A stretch of DNA of 64,000 nt from Gilliamella sp. ESL0441 (lineage in GTDB: Bacteria; Pseudomonadota; Gammaproteobacteria; Enterobacterales; Orbaceae), in contig NZ_CP048264.1 in assembly GCF_019469185.1 (NCBI RefSeq), positions 806,001 through 870,000 of the forward strand, in the 5' to 3' direction. The notes under the pieces were generated by a model. It was not told the origin of the DNA, made no database searches, and worked only from the letters and a program-made list of their open reading frames with translations. Both the position numbers and the translations under genes were made by a program. Of the stretch, positions 45,790 to 53,903 are shown one piece after another. Each line of letters starts with the position of its first letter. The first letter of the stretch is position 1.

Positions 45790-46116
45790 ACATAAAAAAT
45801 TACGAAAATACTAGCATAACTTTAAATAAAAAATATGACATTGACGAAATCCAAAAAAAATTTATTACTGACCCATTTAAATAATAGTTGGTAGATTTTT
45901 GTGAACAGTTGATTTGAACGTCTACGCGGTGTTGTAGCTGATAAAAAGATCTCTAATTAGCGGGCACAAAAAGCTTCATTCTTTTCTCTTCGCTAAATAA
46001 TTAGTTATTTTTCTCAAGGAGCAGCATTTATTCCTGCTCCACACATAAAAGTAATTATAATTGATTGATTTTATTCTAATCTAAACTAGGTTTGATTATG
46101 ACTATGGTCAACAATA
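45790..46116. other. intergenic stretch after ndk with a GC-rich hairpin
   Basis: 327 bases with no gene seen. GGAGCAG (46018-46024) and CTGCTCC (46034-46040) form a 7-bp hairpin that resembles the one at 47927-47953 in arms and loop (ATTTAT). A looser pairing, CTAATTAGCG with CGCTAAATAATTAG, lies at about 45953-46004. It may hold the ndk terminator, although no T-run follows the hairpin. Confidence 0.45.
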
Positions 46117-46662
46117 TCAATTTACTTCTAACGGTTTTCCGTCTGTTTCAATATTAATAAATTCCATACCGGTAGGGTTTACCGCCATGATGGCTTTGGC
46201 TAATGTTTCATGAAAAACGATATGAAGCGATTCTCTTAATAGAAAAACTAATCTTTGTTCCAAAGGAATTTCACTTAAAATTTTTCTGTCCAAAATGAGT
46301 TTTTTTATAAAATATGTCATTCTAGGCTTTTCATAATCGGATTTATCTTTATCTAAAGCCTCGATTATATTGTCAGAAAGTAGACAAAAATAGTCTTTAA
46401 TGATTTTACCTTGTGGGGTTGTTAATTCAGTGTCAATAATTTTAATCCCTTTAGGCTTAAAGCTTTTAATGACATTGGCAATTTTATCAGTAATAAAAAT
46501 CTCTGGACCAGACAAAAAATCAGACATAACGGGCTGAGAGGGTATCGTTCCATTAAATTCTAAATTTATTAAAGTGGGGTTTAAGCGATCATCACGATCG
46601 GTTATACGAATCAATGGATAGGCTTGGTCTGATTTTCTCTGTATAAAATAATAATTTTCCAT
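46117..46662 (-). CDS. Imm11/DUF1629-type immunity protein, copy 1
   Basis: 181 residues with the DUF1629 (Imm11) plan. The N-terminus is YYFIQRKSDQAYPLI. PVMSDFLSGPEIFITDKIANVI follows (given here as the piece DFLSGPEIFITDKI), then GIKIIDTEL, KIIKDYFCL and a C-terminal helical part ending in VNPTGMEFI. Such proteins neutralise the toxin domains of polymorphic secretion-delivered toxins; the partner toxin is unknown. No toxin gene lies nearby. It is the most diverged of three paralogues in a row. Cytoplasmic, no signal peptide. Confidence 0.7.
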   Translation of the reverse strand: MENYYFIQRKSDQAYPLIRITDRDDRLNPTLINLEFNGTIPSQPVMSDFLSGPEIFITDKIANVIKSFKPKGIKIIDTELTTPQGKIIKDYFCLLSDNIIEALDKDKSDYEKPRMTYFIKKLILDRKILSEIPLEQRLVFLLRESLHIVFHETLAKAIMAVNPTGMEFINIETDGKPLEVN

Positions 46663-46781
46663 GTTTTATTTCTCTTCAACGGGTTGTATTTTTTTGGGGG
46701 ATAAAATAGATTTGCTGATTGTTGGTTAAAATAGTAGCATGAAGTATGTTTTCTGAAGCGTTTATTTTTGTAATTATTTTA

Positions 46782-46827
46782 CCTATCTATTATGTTTTCC
46801 AAAGCTTTGAATAACAAAATAGATAGG
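46782..46827. terminator. inverted repeat between immunity gene copies 1 and 2
   Basis: CCTATCTATT (46782-46791) and AATAGATAGG (46818-46827) pair perfectly over a 26-base loop with a further AAAGCTTT palindrome. It lies downstream of copy 2 and upstream of copy 1 on the minus strand, so may insulate the two. Confidence 0.4.
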
Positions 46828-46947
46828 AGATTGGATTTACGCTCCTTCTAAATGCTCTCTGTTGATATATTCATGAACGCTATTTGTTAGTCATATAACT
46901 GTTTAAATTGCGCTAAATGATAGGCTAATATTTGGCTCAGTAATGGC

Positions 46948-47538
46948 TTAAATATGCCAATCTTCTACTTTAATAAATTTTAAACCAGTTGGTTTAACAG
47001 TCATTAATGCTTCAACTATAGATCGGTGATAAAGCATTATTGTGTGATCTTCTCCTAATTTAAAAATTAATCTTTCTTCTAACGGAATATTTTTTAAAAT
47101 ATTTTCATCAAGCTTAAATTTATCGATAAAATAGCAATCATCCCCTTCGTCGAATTTAGAGTTTAGTTTATCCATTGCATTAATAATATTATAAATATGT
47201 ATATAAAAGTAATCCTTAAAAATATCACCTTTATTACTTGTAATCATAGCTGGAATTAGTTGAATTCCAAATATATTGAGTGAAGACAATATTTTTTTTA
47301 ACTTATCTGAGATTACTGATTCAGGTTGGGAAAAATAATCACCAATGACTGGGCTGGCAAAATAGGGTTCACTAAATGTAAATTCCATCACTTTCGGTTT
47401 GGTAATTTTTTCATTTTCGTAATCATATAGATATTCTTCCGTATGTTCCGAATCAGGATCACACATAATTAAAGGATAGGCTTTATCACCTGCTCGATCA
47501 ATAATATAATATTCAAACTCGTCATTTGTACTATTCAT
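46948..47538 (-). CDS. Imm11/DUF1629-type immunity protein, copy 2
   Basis: 196 residues, cytoplasmic, same family as its neighbours: DYFSQPESVISDKLKKIL, GIQLIPAMI, KDYFYIHIYNIINAMD and the C-terminal KPTGLKFIKVEDW. Its first 24 residues are identical to copy 3 (MNSTNDEFEYYIIDR...AYPLI), whereas the rest is only moderately similar. The upstream region is also nearly identical to that of copy 3. This mosaic suggests duplication followed by rapid divergence of the part that would contact a toxin (inference). The toxin is unknown. Confidence 0.7.
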   Translation of the reverse strand: MNSTNDEFEYYIIDRAGDKAYPLIMCDPDSEHTEEYLYDYENEKITKPKVMEFTFSEPYFASPVIGDYFSQPESVISDKLKKILSSLNIFGIQLIPAMITSNKGDIFKDYFYIHIYNIINAMDKLNSKFDEGDDCYFIDKFKLDENILKNIPLEERLIFKLGEDHTIMLYHRSIVEALMTVKPTGLKFIKVEDWHI

Positions 47539-47919
47539 GTTTCATATTCCTTATATCTAATTTTTATCAGTTTGTTTTTATTACTTTAACATTCAGTCTG
47601 ATTTTCAAAAATTATATTAGTAAATTGGTTTAGATTAAATTAAATAGCTTATTCCAAATCTTTTATTTGGCTGAGGGGGTGGATCTCAATAACCACATTT
47701 ACTTTTTTGAGTATCAAATCCGTCTGGGTGAGTGTAAATAGAAGTGTTCTATAAATTCAGATAATTTGTTGCTTACTACTTATAAGACTTATAAGATATT
47801 TTAAATCTAACTTTAATTTATAACCATCTAAATAATCGTTATTTATTCCCCCTCGATTCTTTATTGATAAACTTAAATTCATATAAAGTCCAAAGGCGGA
47901 TAATAACAATGAAATTTTT
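47467..47919. repeat. duplicated block, copy A (immunity gene start plus transporter leader)
   Basis: About 450 bases nearly identical by eye to 48599-49057: the first 24 codons of the immunity gene, its upstream region, and the whole leader and first codons of the transporter gene. Offset between copies is about 1.13 kb. Inside, a palindrome pair CTTATAAG-A-CTTATAAG lies at 47779-47795. In this copy the downstream transporter gene is missing. Confidence 0.85.
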
Positions 47920-47959
47920 CTTCGGCAAAGAGCAAGAATTTATCCTGCTCTTTTTGTAA
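47909..47959 (+). pseudogene. remnant start of an ABC-transporter binding-protein gene
   Basis: In copy A of the duplicated leader, the ATG at 47909 corresponds to the transporter start at 49047 (both read ATAACAATGAAATTTTT). After MKF the match stops and the frame ends after 16 codons (MKFFFGKEQEFILLFL). The ribosome binding site is altered from GGGGG to GGCGG. A terminator overlaps the end of the frame. It looks like a decapitated duplicate, though a tiny expressed peptide cannot be ruled out. Confidence 0.55.
47927..47955 (+). terminator. intrinsic terminator closing the truncated leader
   Basis: AAAGAGCA (47927-47934) and TGCTCTTT (47946-47953) pair perfectly around an 11-base loop; TTTTT runs from 47951 to 47955. 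It would stop transcripts started from the copy A leader after about 50 bases of the remnant frame. Confidence 0.75.
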
Positions 47960-48073
47960 TGGTAATGAAGTTTATTTTTTAACTAAATTTCATCATTCAG
48001 ATAAAAATCAATTCATGGATATTTTTATCCTATTTATTTCAGTCGGATTAATATCTTCAAATCTTCACTAAAA

Positions 48074-48670
48074 TTAAAAATACCAATCTTCCACTTTTGT
48101 AAATGAAACTCCTTCAGGGTTAACCGCCATAATAGCATCAACAACGGTCTTATGGTAAAGATGTATAGATGAATCTTCATAAAGTTTAAATACTAATCGT
48201 TCAACTAATGGAACATTTTTTAACACATTTTTGTCAAGTTCTAAACTCTCAATCCAAAGTAATAGATCTGGATCGTAATCATCTTCTGTATATTCAGATT
48301 TTTCTCTATCGACAGCTTTTAGATGATTATAGATATGTATATAAAAATAATCTTTTAAAATGTCTCCAGTATTGGTCTCGATTTCTGCCGGTATGAGCTG
48401 TATTCCTGTAATGTGCATACTGTTTAAAACATCAGCTATTTTACTTGAAACAATACTTTCAGGTGAAGGAAAATAATCGCCAATTACAGGTTTTTTGGGA
48501 ATGGGATCACAAAATTTAAAATGAGTTAATTCAGGATTTTCAATTCTTGTTTTGCTTAGAGTATACATCATAGTGTGCCTGGAGTCATCTTGAGGACCGA
48601 TTAATGGATATGCTTTATCTCCTGCTCGGTCAATAATGTAATATTCAAACTCGTCATTTGTACTATTCAT
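48074..48670 (-). CDS. Imm11/DUF1629-type immunity protein, copy 3
   Basis: 198 residues of the same family: PVIGDYFPSPESIVSSKI, GIQLIPAEI, KDYFYIHIYNHLKAVDREKSEY and C-terminal NPEGVSFTKVEDW. It shares residues 1-24 exactly with copy 2, then diverges. It is divergent from the ABC transporter operon, with 376 bases between. No toxin partner is visible in the window. No signal peptide, so a cytoplasmic inhibitor is expected. Confidence 0.7.
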   Translation of the reverse strand: MNSTNDEFEYYIIDRAGDKAYPLIGPQDDSRHTMMYTLSKTRIENPELTHFKFCDPIPKKPVIGDYFPSPESIVSSKIADVLNSMHITGIQLIPAEIETNTGDILKDYFYIHIYNHLKAVDREKSEYTEDDYDPDLLLWIESLELDKNVLKNVPLVERLVFKLYEDSSIHLYHKTVVDAIMAVNPEGVSFTKVEDWYF

Positions 48671-49057
48671 GTTTCATATTCCTTATATATATTTAATTTT
48701 TATCAGTTTGTTTTTATTATTATAACATTCAGTCTGATTTTCAAAAAAATCATATTTGTAAATTAATTTATATTAAATTAAATAGCTTTTTTCAAATCTT
48801 TTATTTGGCTGAGGGGGGTGGGTCTCAATAACCACATTTACTTTTTTGAGTATCAAATCCGTCCAAGTGACTGTAAATAGAAATGCGCTATAAATTCAGA
48901 TAATTTGTTGCTTACTACTTATAAGACTTATAAGACGTTTTTAATATAACTTTAAGTTATAAGCATCTAAATAATTGTTATTTATTCCCTTCGATTCTTT
49001 ATTGATAAACTTAAATCCATATAAAGTCCAAAGGGGGATAATAACAATGAAATTTTT
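48599..49057. repeat. duplicated block, copy B (immunity gene start plus intact transporter leader)
   Basis: Counterpart of 47467-47919. It covers the first codons of immunity copy 3, the 376-base divergent region, and the first codons of the transporter gene. The CTTATAAG pair lies at 48918-48934. A G-rich stretch (GAGGGGGGTGGG) within TGAG/CTCA can form a small hairpin. Promoters for both directions must lie here, but none stands out. Confidence 0.85.
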
Positions 49058-49874
49058 AACTAAGTCACTGTCGGCAGCTGCACTAATCGGCTCATTATTG
49101 GTCTCAAGTTCGGCTTATGCTGATCGTCTTGATGATATCGAAAAAAAAGGGGTAATTAAAATTGCGGTATTTGATAGTAATCCACCCTTTGGATTTGTTG
49201 ATGAAAAAACGCATAATATTGTCGGGTTAGATGTGGATTATGCTAATGAAATCGGTAGAGCTTTAAAGGTAAAAGTCGAACTTGTACCGACTAATCCTGC
49301 CAATCGTATACCATTATTAACTTCACAAAAAGCCGATTTAATTGTGGCTAATTTTACCGTAACAGAGGAGCGTGCCAAAGCGGTCGATTTTAGCGTGCCT
49401 TACTTTGCTACAGGACAAAAATTTGTGGCAAAAAAAGGGGTATTAAAATCGCCGGATGATTTAAAAAATCTTCGTATAGGCGCCGATAAAGGTACAGTAA
49501 TGGAAATCACTCTACGTGAGAAATATCCTACCGCTAAAGTAATTTCGTATGATGATACCCCGTTTGCGTTTGCAGCATTACGTAATGGGGTAGTGCAAGC
49601 TATTACGCAAGATGATGCTAAATTAATTGGTTTACTTGCCAATGTGCCAGAAGAGCAACGTGCTATTTTTGAAATTTCACCCTTTAGTATTACGCAAGAA
49701 TATCAAGCGGTTGGCATTCCTAAAGGCGAAACTCGTCTAAAAGATAAAGTGGATAAAATCTTGTTAAATCTTGAAACAGACGGTGAAGCGGTGACGATTT
49801 ATAATCGTTGGTTTGGACCCGAAACGACGTCAGCAATGCCACGTGGTGATTTTAAAATCGGTAAAGGTCAATAA
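49047..49874 (+). CDS. amino-acid ABC transporter periplasmic binding protein
   Basis: 275 residues. Signal peptide (MKFLTKSLSAAALIG... ending SSSAYA), then the family 3 solute-binding fold: IEKKGVIKIAVFDSNPPFGF, VGLDVDYANEIGRAL, the strand ADLIVANFTVTEERAKAVDFSVPY (pieces VANFTVTEERAK and VDFSVPY), and LRIGADKGT. These bind polar amino acids; the exact ligand is not readable. The frame is open to 48975, but GGGGG before the ATG at 49047 and the signal peptide fix the start. Two permease genes follow at 4 and 6 bases. No ATPase gene follows. Confidence 0.92.
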   Translation: MKFLTKSLSAAALIGSLLVSSSAYADRLDDIEKKGVIKIAVFDSNPPFGFVDEKTHNIVGLDVDYANEIGRALKVKVELVPTNPANRIPLLTSQKADLIVANFTVTEERAKAVDFSVPYFATGQKFVAKKGVLKSPDDLKNLRIGADKGTVMEITLREKYPTAKVISYDDTPFAFAALRNGVVQAITQDDAKLIGLLANVPEEQRAIFEISPFSITQEYQAVGIPKGETRLKDKVDKILLNLETDGEAVTIYNRWFGPETTSAMPRGDFKIGKGQ

Positions 49875-49878
49875 ATAG

Positions 49879-50604
49879 ATGTTTGAGCAATTACTTGAAC
49901 CACGATATTTGTGGTGGTTGTGGGACGGTTTTTTAGTGACGCTTGCGATTTCGTTATTAACCATAATATTGTCAACCGTACTGGGTTTTTTGTTAGTCAT
50001 TGCTCAACAAAGCCATGTCAAAATCATCCAAGGAGTAGTAACAACCTACAATGCTATTTTTCGTTATTCGCCTTTATTACCGCAACTGTTTTTTTGGTAT
50101 TTTGGTGTCGGTAATTTGTTGCCTGTTGAATTTAAAGTGTGGTTATTTGATGAGCCCCAAATTAACCTCTTTTTTTTAACGTTAAAAATGCCTTCTTTTG
50201 AGTTTATTATTGGTCTAATAGCTTTAACTTTTTATTCCAGTGCTTTTATTGCTGAAGAGTTTCGTGCTGGTATTTTAGGCGTGTCGAAGGGACAACAACA
50301 AGCGTCTTTAGCATTGGGGTTAACGTGGTGGCAAAGTATGCGGTTTATCATTTTACCACAAAGTGTGCGCATCGCTTTTACGCCATTAATTGGGCAATAT
50401 ATGAATATTATCAAAAATTCATCATTAACCATGGCTATCGGTGTGCTTGAGCTTTCCTATGTTTCTCGTCAAGTCGAAACGGAATCATTAAAGACGTTTC
50501 AAGATTTTGCTATTGCAACAGTGTTATATATTTTAGCCATTGCGATAGTTGGAACGCTAGGTAATATTTATCAAGCAAGTCGATTGCAAATAAGCAAAGG
50601 ATAG
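49879..50604 (+). CDS. amino-acid ABC transporter permease
   Basis: 241 residues, about five membrane segments, HisM/GltJ family. The cytoplasmic EAA loop that contacts the ATPase is present (EEFRAGILGVSKGQQQASLALG...PQSVRIA; short pieces given). It starts 4 bases after the binding protein. It should form a heterodimer with the next gene product and needs an ATPase subunit encoded elsewhere. Confidence 0.92.
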   Translation: MFEQLLEPRYLWWLWDGFLVTLAISLLTIILSTVLGFLLVIAQQSHVKIIQGVVTTYNAIFRYSPLLPQLFFWYFGVGNLLPVEFKVWLFDEPQINLFFLTLKMPSFEFIIGLIALTFYSSAFIAEEFRAGILGVSKGQQQASLALGLTWWQSMRFIILPQSVRIAFTPLIGQYMNIIKNSSLTMAIGVLELSYVSRQVETESLKTFQDFAIATVLYILAIAIVGTLGNIYQASRLQISKG

Positions 50605-50610
50605 TCAGTT

Positions 50611-51303
50611 ATGGATCTTACGGGATTTGCTGTTATTTGGAATAATCTGGGTTACCTGATGTGGGGTAACTTTCCTGGTGGCATATTTTTGACATTATTA
50701 ATGAGTGTTATTGCAATTATTTTTTCAACCATTTTAGGCATCTTAGCCGGTATTGGTTTAACCGTGCTGAAAGGTGTAGTGCGTTGGTTACTCATCACGC
50801 TTCTTGCTTTTTTGCGAGCAATCCCAGTCATCATGTTAATTTTTTGGACTTATTTTTTATTGCCTGTGATTTTTAATATTGATGTGCCAGCTATTGCGAC
50901 CGTGATCTTTGCTTTATCATTAATTGGAGCTGCTTATATTGGTCATTCGGTTTATGCAGGTATGATCGCAATTGCTAAAGATCAGTGGCAAGCCGCTTAT
51001 TCATTGGGACTGAATAAAGCGCAAGTCATTATCTATATTATTTTACCACAAGCATTAAAAATGATGTTGCCGTCGTTTATTAATCAATGGGTTTCACTAA
51101 TTAAAGATACTTCGTTAGCTTATATCGTTGGGGTTGCTGAGTTCACTTTTGTTGCAACACAAATTAATAATCGAAGTATGGTTTACCCCACTGAGATTTT
51201 TCTATTTGTTATATTGATCTATTTTATGATTTGTTTTGTACTGGATATATCGATTTCAAATATAACTAAAGTTCATATATCAAAATCAATTCAGAAGAAT
51301 TAG
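50611..51303 (+). CDS. amino-acid ABC transporter permease, second subunit
   Basis: 230 residues, about five membrane segments, same family as the preceding gene, with the EAA loop YAGMIAIAKDQWQAAYSLGLNKAQ (pieces: AIAKDQWQAA, SLGLNKAQ) and ILPQALKMMLPSF. It ends the operon; the next gene has its own regulatory site. The usual third component, the nucleotide-binding subunit, is absent from the window. Confidence 0.92.
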   Translation: MDLTGFAVIWNNLGYLMWGNFPGGIFLTLLMSVIAIIFSTILGILAGIGLTVLKGVVRWLLITLLAFLRAIPVIMLIFWTYFLLPVIFNIDVPAIATVIFALSLIGAAYIGHSVYAGMIAIAKDQWQAAYSLGLNKAQVIIYIILPQALKMMLPSFINQWVSLIKDTSLAYIVGVAEFTFVATQINNRSMVYPTEIFLFVILIYFMICFVLDISISNITKVHISKSIQKN

Positions 51304-51373
51304 TAACGGCATACCTTTACTTATTAATCATTTTTATTACAGTTGAGATACTATTATTGTGAAAGATTCTAAC

Positions 51374-51390
51374 ATTAAGGTTTTTTTAAG
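51374..51390 (+). promoter_or_regulatory. PmrA/BasR box upstream of the ybjG-like gene
   Basis: Half-sites ATTAAG (51374-51379) and TTTAAG (51385-51390) are separated by 5 bases, so they start 11 bases apart. This fits the PmrA box plan of two YTTAAK hexamers with a 5-base spacer, apart from A at the first position. It lies 50 bases before the phosphatase start and one gene before basRS. Confidence 0.7.
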
Positions 51391-51440
51391 GTAGTTTATT
51401 TAAATTGAAAGAATGAATAATTAATTTAGCTAAACATTTC

Positions 51441-51983
51441 ATGTGGCATGATATTAATACAAAACTTTTTTTATTAATTAACGCATCTGAACATGCATCG
51501 AAGTCCTTTATTTATTTTGCTATTTTTTGTGCTAATTATCTCATTTATCTACCTATTATTGTTCTTGTCGTCTATTGGTTTACCAAACCGTTATCTAGAA
51601 CCTTGATTATTAAAGTCTTTATGACATTGTTGCTTGCCTTGTTGATAACGTTTGTTATTCGACATTTATTTTATTCTCCACGCCCTTTTGCTCTAGAAAT
51701 CGGTACTAATTATTTGCATCATGAAAAAAATAGCTCTTTACCCAGTCAACATGCAGTATTTATAGGGGCAATTTGCTTTTCGGTCTTGTTTAATTATCAA
51801 CATAAATACAAAAAATTAATACTATTGTTTACTGGTATTGCGATTCTTATTTGTTGGAGCCGTATCTATTTAGGCATTCATTGGCCTCTTGATATTGTTA
51901 TTGGATTTATCATCAGTGGATTATCAGCTTTTATTGTAAAAAAGATTTGGATTATATTTTTTAAAAAATCTGCATATAAATAG
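51441..51983 (+). CDS. ybjG: undecaprenyl-pyrophosphate phosphatase, YbjG-like PAP2 protein
   Basis: Membrane PAP2-family phosphatase that recycles undecaprenyl pyrophosphate to the lipid carrier for cell-wall and LPS precursors. The 180 residues have five or six membrane segments and the three PAP2 motifs: R-x6-RP (74-82, RHLFYSPRP), PSQH (101-104, with Gln in place of the usual Gly) and SR-x5-H-x3-D (140-151, SRIYLGIHWPLD). It aligns with YbjG from the first residue. E. coli ybjG is controlled by BasR; a PmrA box lies just upstream here. Confidence 0.87.
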   Translation: MWHDINTKLFLLINASEHASKSFIYFAIFCANYLIYLPIIVLVVYWFTKPLSRTLIIKVFMTLLLALLITFVIRHLFYSPRPFALEIGTNYLHHEKNSSLPSQHAVFIGAICFSVLFNYQHKYKKLILLFTGIAILICWSRIYLGIHWPLDIVIGFIISGLSAFIVKKIWIIFFKKSAYK

Positions 51984-52063
51984 TTTTAAATTTCGTCTTA
52001 ACCTAAAAAATAAAATTACACTTAAAATGTGTTTGTTATAAAAATCAAAGCGTATAATAAAAA

Positions 52064-52078
52064 CTAACCATTGGTTAG
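52064..52078. promoter_or_regulatory. perfect palindrome before basR
   Basis: CTAACCA-T-TGGTTAG, a perfect 7-base inverted repeat with a single central base, 31 bases ahead of the basR start. The shape suggests a dimeric regulator operator, but it does not match the PmrA box or another site known to me. Confidence 0.35.
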
Positions 52079-52109
52079 AATCATGAGATTGTCAATAGGA
52101 TAAACCTTA

Positions 52110-52775
52110 ATGAAAATACTTATTGTAGAAGATGATAGTCTATTACAAAAAGGGCTTTTTGATGGCATAACTTCAAATGGGTATGTTTGTGAACTTGCCT
52201 CTAATGGCAAGCAAGCTGAAGAACATTTACAGTTCGGTCAATTTAGCCTGATTATTCTGGACTTAGGTTTACCTGATTGTGACGGTTTGGATCTTCTAAC
52301 TCGCTGGCGTAAGAACCAAATTGATACACCTGTTCTGATTTTGACAGCAAGAGATACGATAGAAGATAAAGTGGAAGGTTTAGATCTTGGCGCTGATGAT
52401 TATTTAATTAAACCATTTGCTTTAACCGAATTATTAGCAAGGATAAGAGCATTAATTCGCCGTAATCAAGGCACGGCGGATAATCATATAAGTTATGGTG
52501 CAATTACGATTGATATCAAACAAAAAAATGTAATGCTCAATCAACAAGAAGTGATCTTAACGCCTAAAGAATTCATCGTTTTGTCTCGTCTAATGTTGAA
52601 GGCTGGCGAAAAAGTCCACCGTGATTTATTACAGCATGATTTGTATGATTGGCAAAGTGATCCAAGTTCCAATGTACTTGAAGTTTATATACATGGATTA
52701 CGTAATAAATTAGGAAAAAACTTTATTAAAACAGTCCGTGGATATGGCTATCAATTGAGTGATGGACATAAATAA
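52110..52775 (+). CDS. basR: response regulator BasR (PmrA)
   Basis: OmpR-class regulator of 221 residues, very close to E. coli BasR. The receiver domain (1-118) has the phosphorylated Asp51 in ILDLGLPD, plus ILTARDT and the switch Lys in LIKPFAL. The winged-helix DNA-binding domain (125-218) has LTPKEFIVLSRLMLKAGEKV and TVRGYGYQL. It controls lipid A and surface-charge genes in response to iron, aluminium and acid in relatives. It is followed by basS after 27 bases. Confidence 0.92.
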   Translation: MKILIVEDDSLLQKGLFDGITSNGYVCELASNGKQAEEHLQFGQFSLIILDLGLPDCDGLDLLTRWRKNQIDTPVLILTARDTIEDKVEGLDLGADDYLIKPFALTELLARIRALIRRNQGTADNHISYGAITIDIKQKNVMLNQQEVILTPKEFIVLSRLMLKAGEKVHRDLLQHDLYDWQSDPSSNVLEVYIHGLRNKLGKNFIKTVRGYGYQLSDGHK

Positions 52776-52802
52776 CCCTTTTATTATTGCAATTTAAAAA
52801 TT

Positions 52803-53903
52803 ATGATCAGTAAATCACTTAGCAATATACGTCATAGTATTCGATGGAACCTTTTTTTTACTTTGGGTGCTATCATGCTAATTTGTCAAATTATTACTGT
52901 TTTTTGGTTATGGCATGAAAGTAAAGAACAAATTGATGTTTTAGTGAATTTAACCTTGAGTCAAAACAAAATTGATGAAGTGGTTGAACATGAGGAATTA
53001 GAAGCGATATTTGCATTGTTTTGTTCCGCTTTTTCAATGATGATCGTAACATTATTTCTGGCGTATAAAGCAATAAAATGGATTACCAAACCTTTAGAAG
53101 TGCTTGAAAAAGATCTAAATGAACGAACCGAAGACAATCTGAGTTCAATCGAACCAATCAGTAATATGCGAGAAATTAAATCTATCACGACAGTACTCAA
53201 TAAATTGTTTGTTAGATTGAGTAATACTCTTGCTCAAGAGCGTCTTTTTACGGCTGATGTTGCGCATGAAATGCGAACTCCTCTGGCAGGAATACGTCTA
53301 CATTTAGAATTATTAGAAACAACGCATCATATCGATTGTCATGAGTTGATTGAACGCATTGACCGGTTAGTCAATACCGTCGAACAGTTATTAATGCTTG
53401 CTCGGGCTAGCCAAAAATTCACCGTTGGGCATTATCAGAATATCAATTTTCATGATGATATTATGCTTCCTCTTTATGATGAACTTAATGAATTAACACA
53501 GCAAAAACAACAAAATCTTCAATGGGTTATCGATGATAGCGATCTGGTTTTTAGTGGTGATGCTACATTAATTCGATTGTTAATACGTAATTTGGTTGAA
53601 AACAGTTATCGATACAGTCCGGAAAAAAGTAAAATTCTTGTCAGCTGCTATAAAGATAATAGCGATATCATGATTACCGTAGAGGATGAAGGTAGTGGAA
53701 TTGATGAATCTAAGAATGAAAAATTGACGCAAGCCTTTTTTCGAATGGACCGTAAACATGGTGGGATAGGGCTTGGTTTAAGTATTGTTAACCGCATTAC
53801 TAAATTGCATCATGGTCTTTTCACCTTGAGAAATAGAAAAGACCATTCTGGCACCATCGCTAAATTAAGACTTAGCGATTCACTTCATCAACAAGATTCT
53901 TAA
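52803..53903 (+). CDS. basS: sensor histidine kinase BasS (PmrB)
   Basis: 366 residues. The first membrane segment (about 15-38) ends with the E. coli-like VFWLWHES. A short periplasmic loop of about 30 residues is rich in Glu, with ExxE spacings at 59-62 and 62-65 (EVVEHEE), the type of motif that binds ferric iron in PmrB. A second membrane segment lies at about 68-90, then HAMP, phosphoacceptor His155 (VAHEMRTPLAG), the N-box RNLVENSYRYSP, and G-boxes EDEGSGID and GGIGLGLSIV. Partner of BasR. Its last 32 bases overlap the convergent yrbL. Confidence 0.92.
   Translation: MISKSLSNIRHSIRWNLFFTLGAIMLICQIITVFWLWHESKEQIDVLVNLTLSQNKIDEVVEHEELEAIFALFCSAFSMMIVTLFLAYKAIKWITKPLEVLEKDLNERTEDNLSSIEPISNMREIKSITTVLNKLFVRLSNTLAQERLFTADVAHEMRTPLAGIRLHLELLETTHHIDCHELIERIDRLVNTVEQLLMLARASQKFTVGHYQNINFHDDIMLPLYDELNELTQQKQQNLQWVIDDSDLVFSGDATLIRLLIRNLVENSYRYSPEKSKILVSCYKDNSDIMITVEDEGSGIDESKNEKLTQAFFRMDRKHGGIGLGLSIVNRITKLHHGLFTLRNRKDHSGTIAKLRLSDSLHQQDS

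Noticed and set aside
51984..52063. Possible autoregulatory PmrA box before basR (CTTAAC and CTTAAA hexamers)
   Set aside because: Single half-sites only; no partner at the required 11-base distance.
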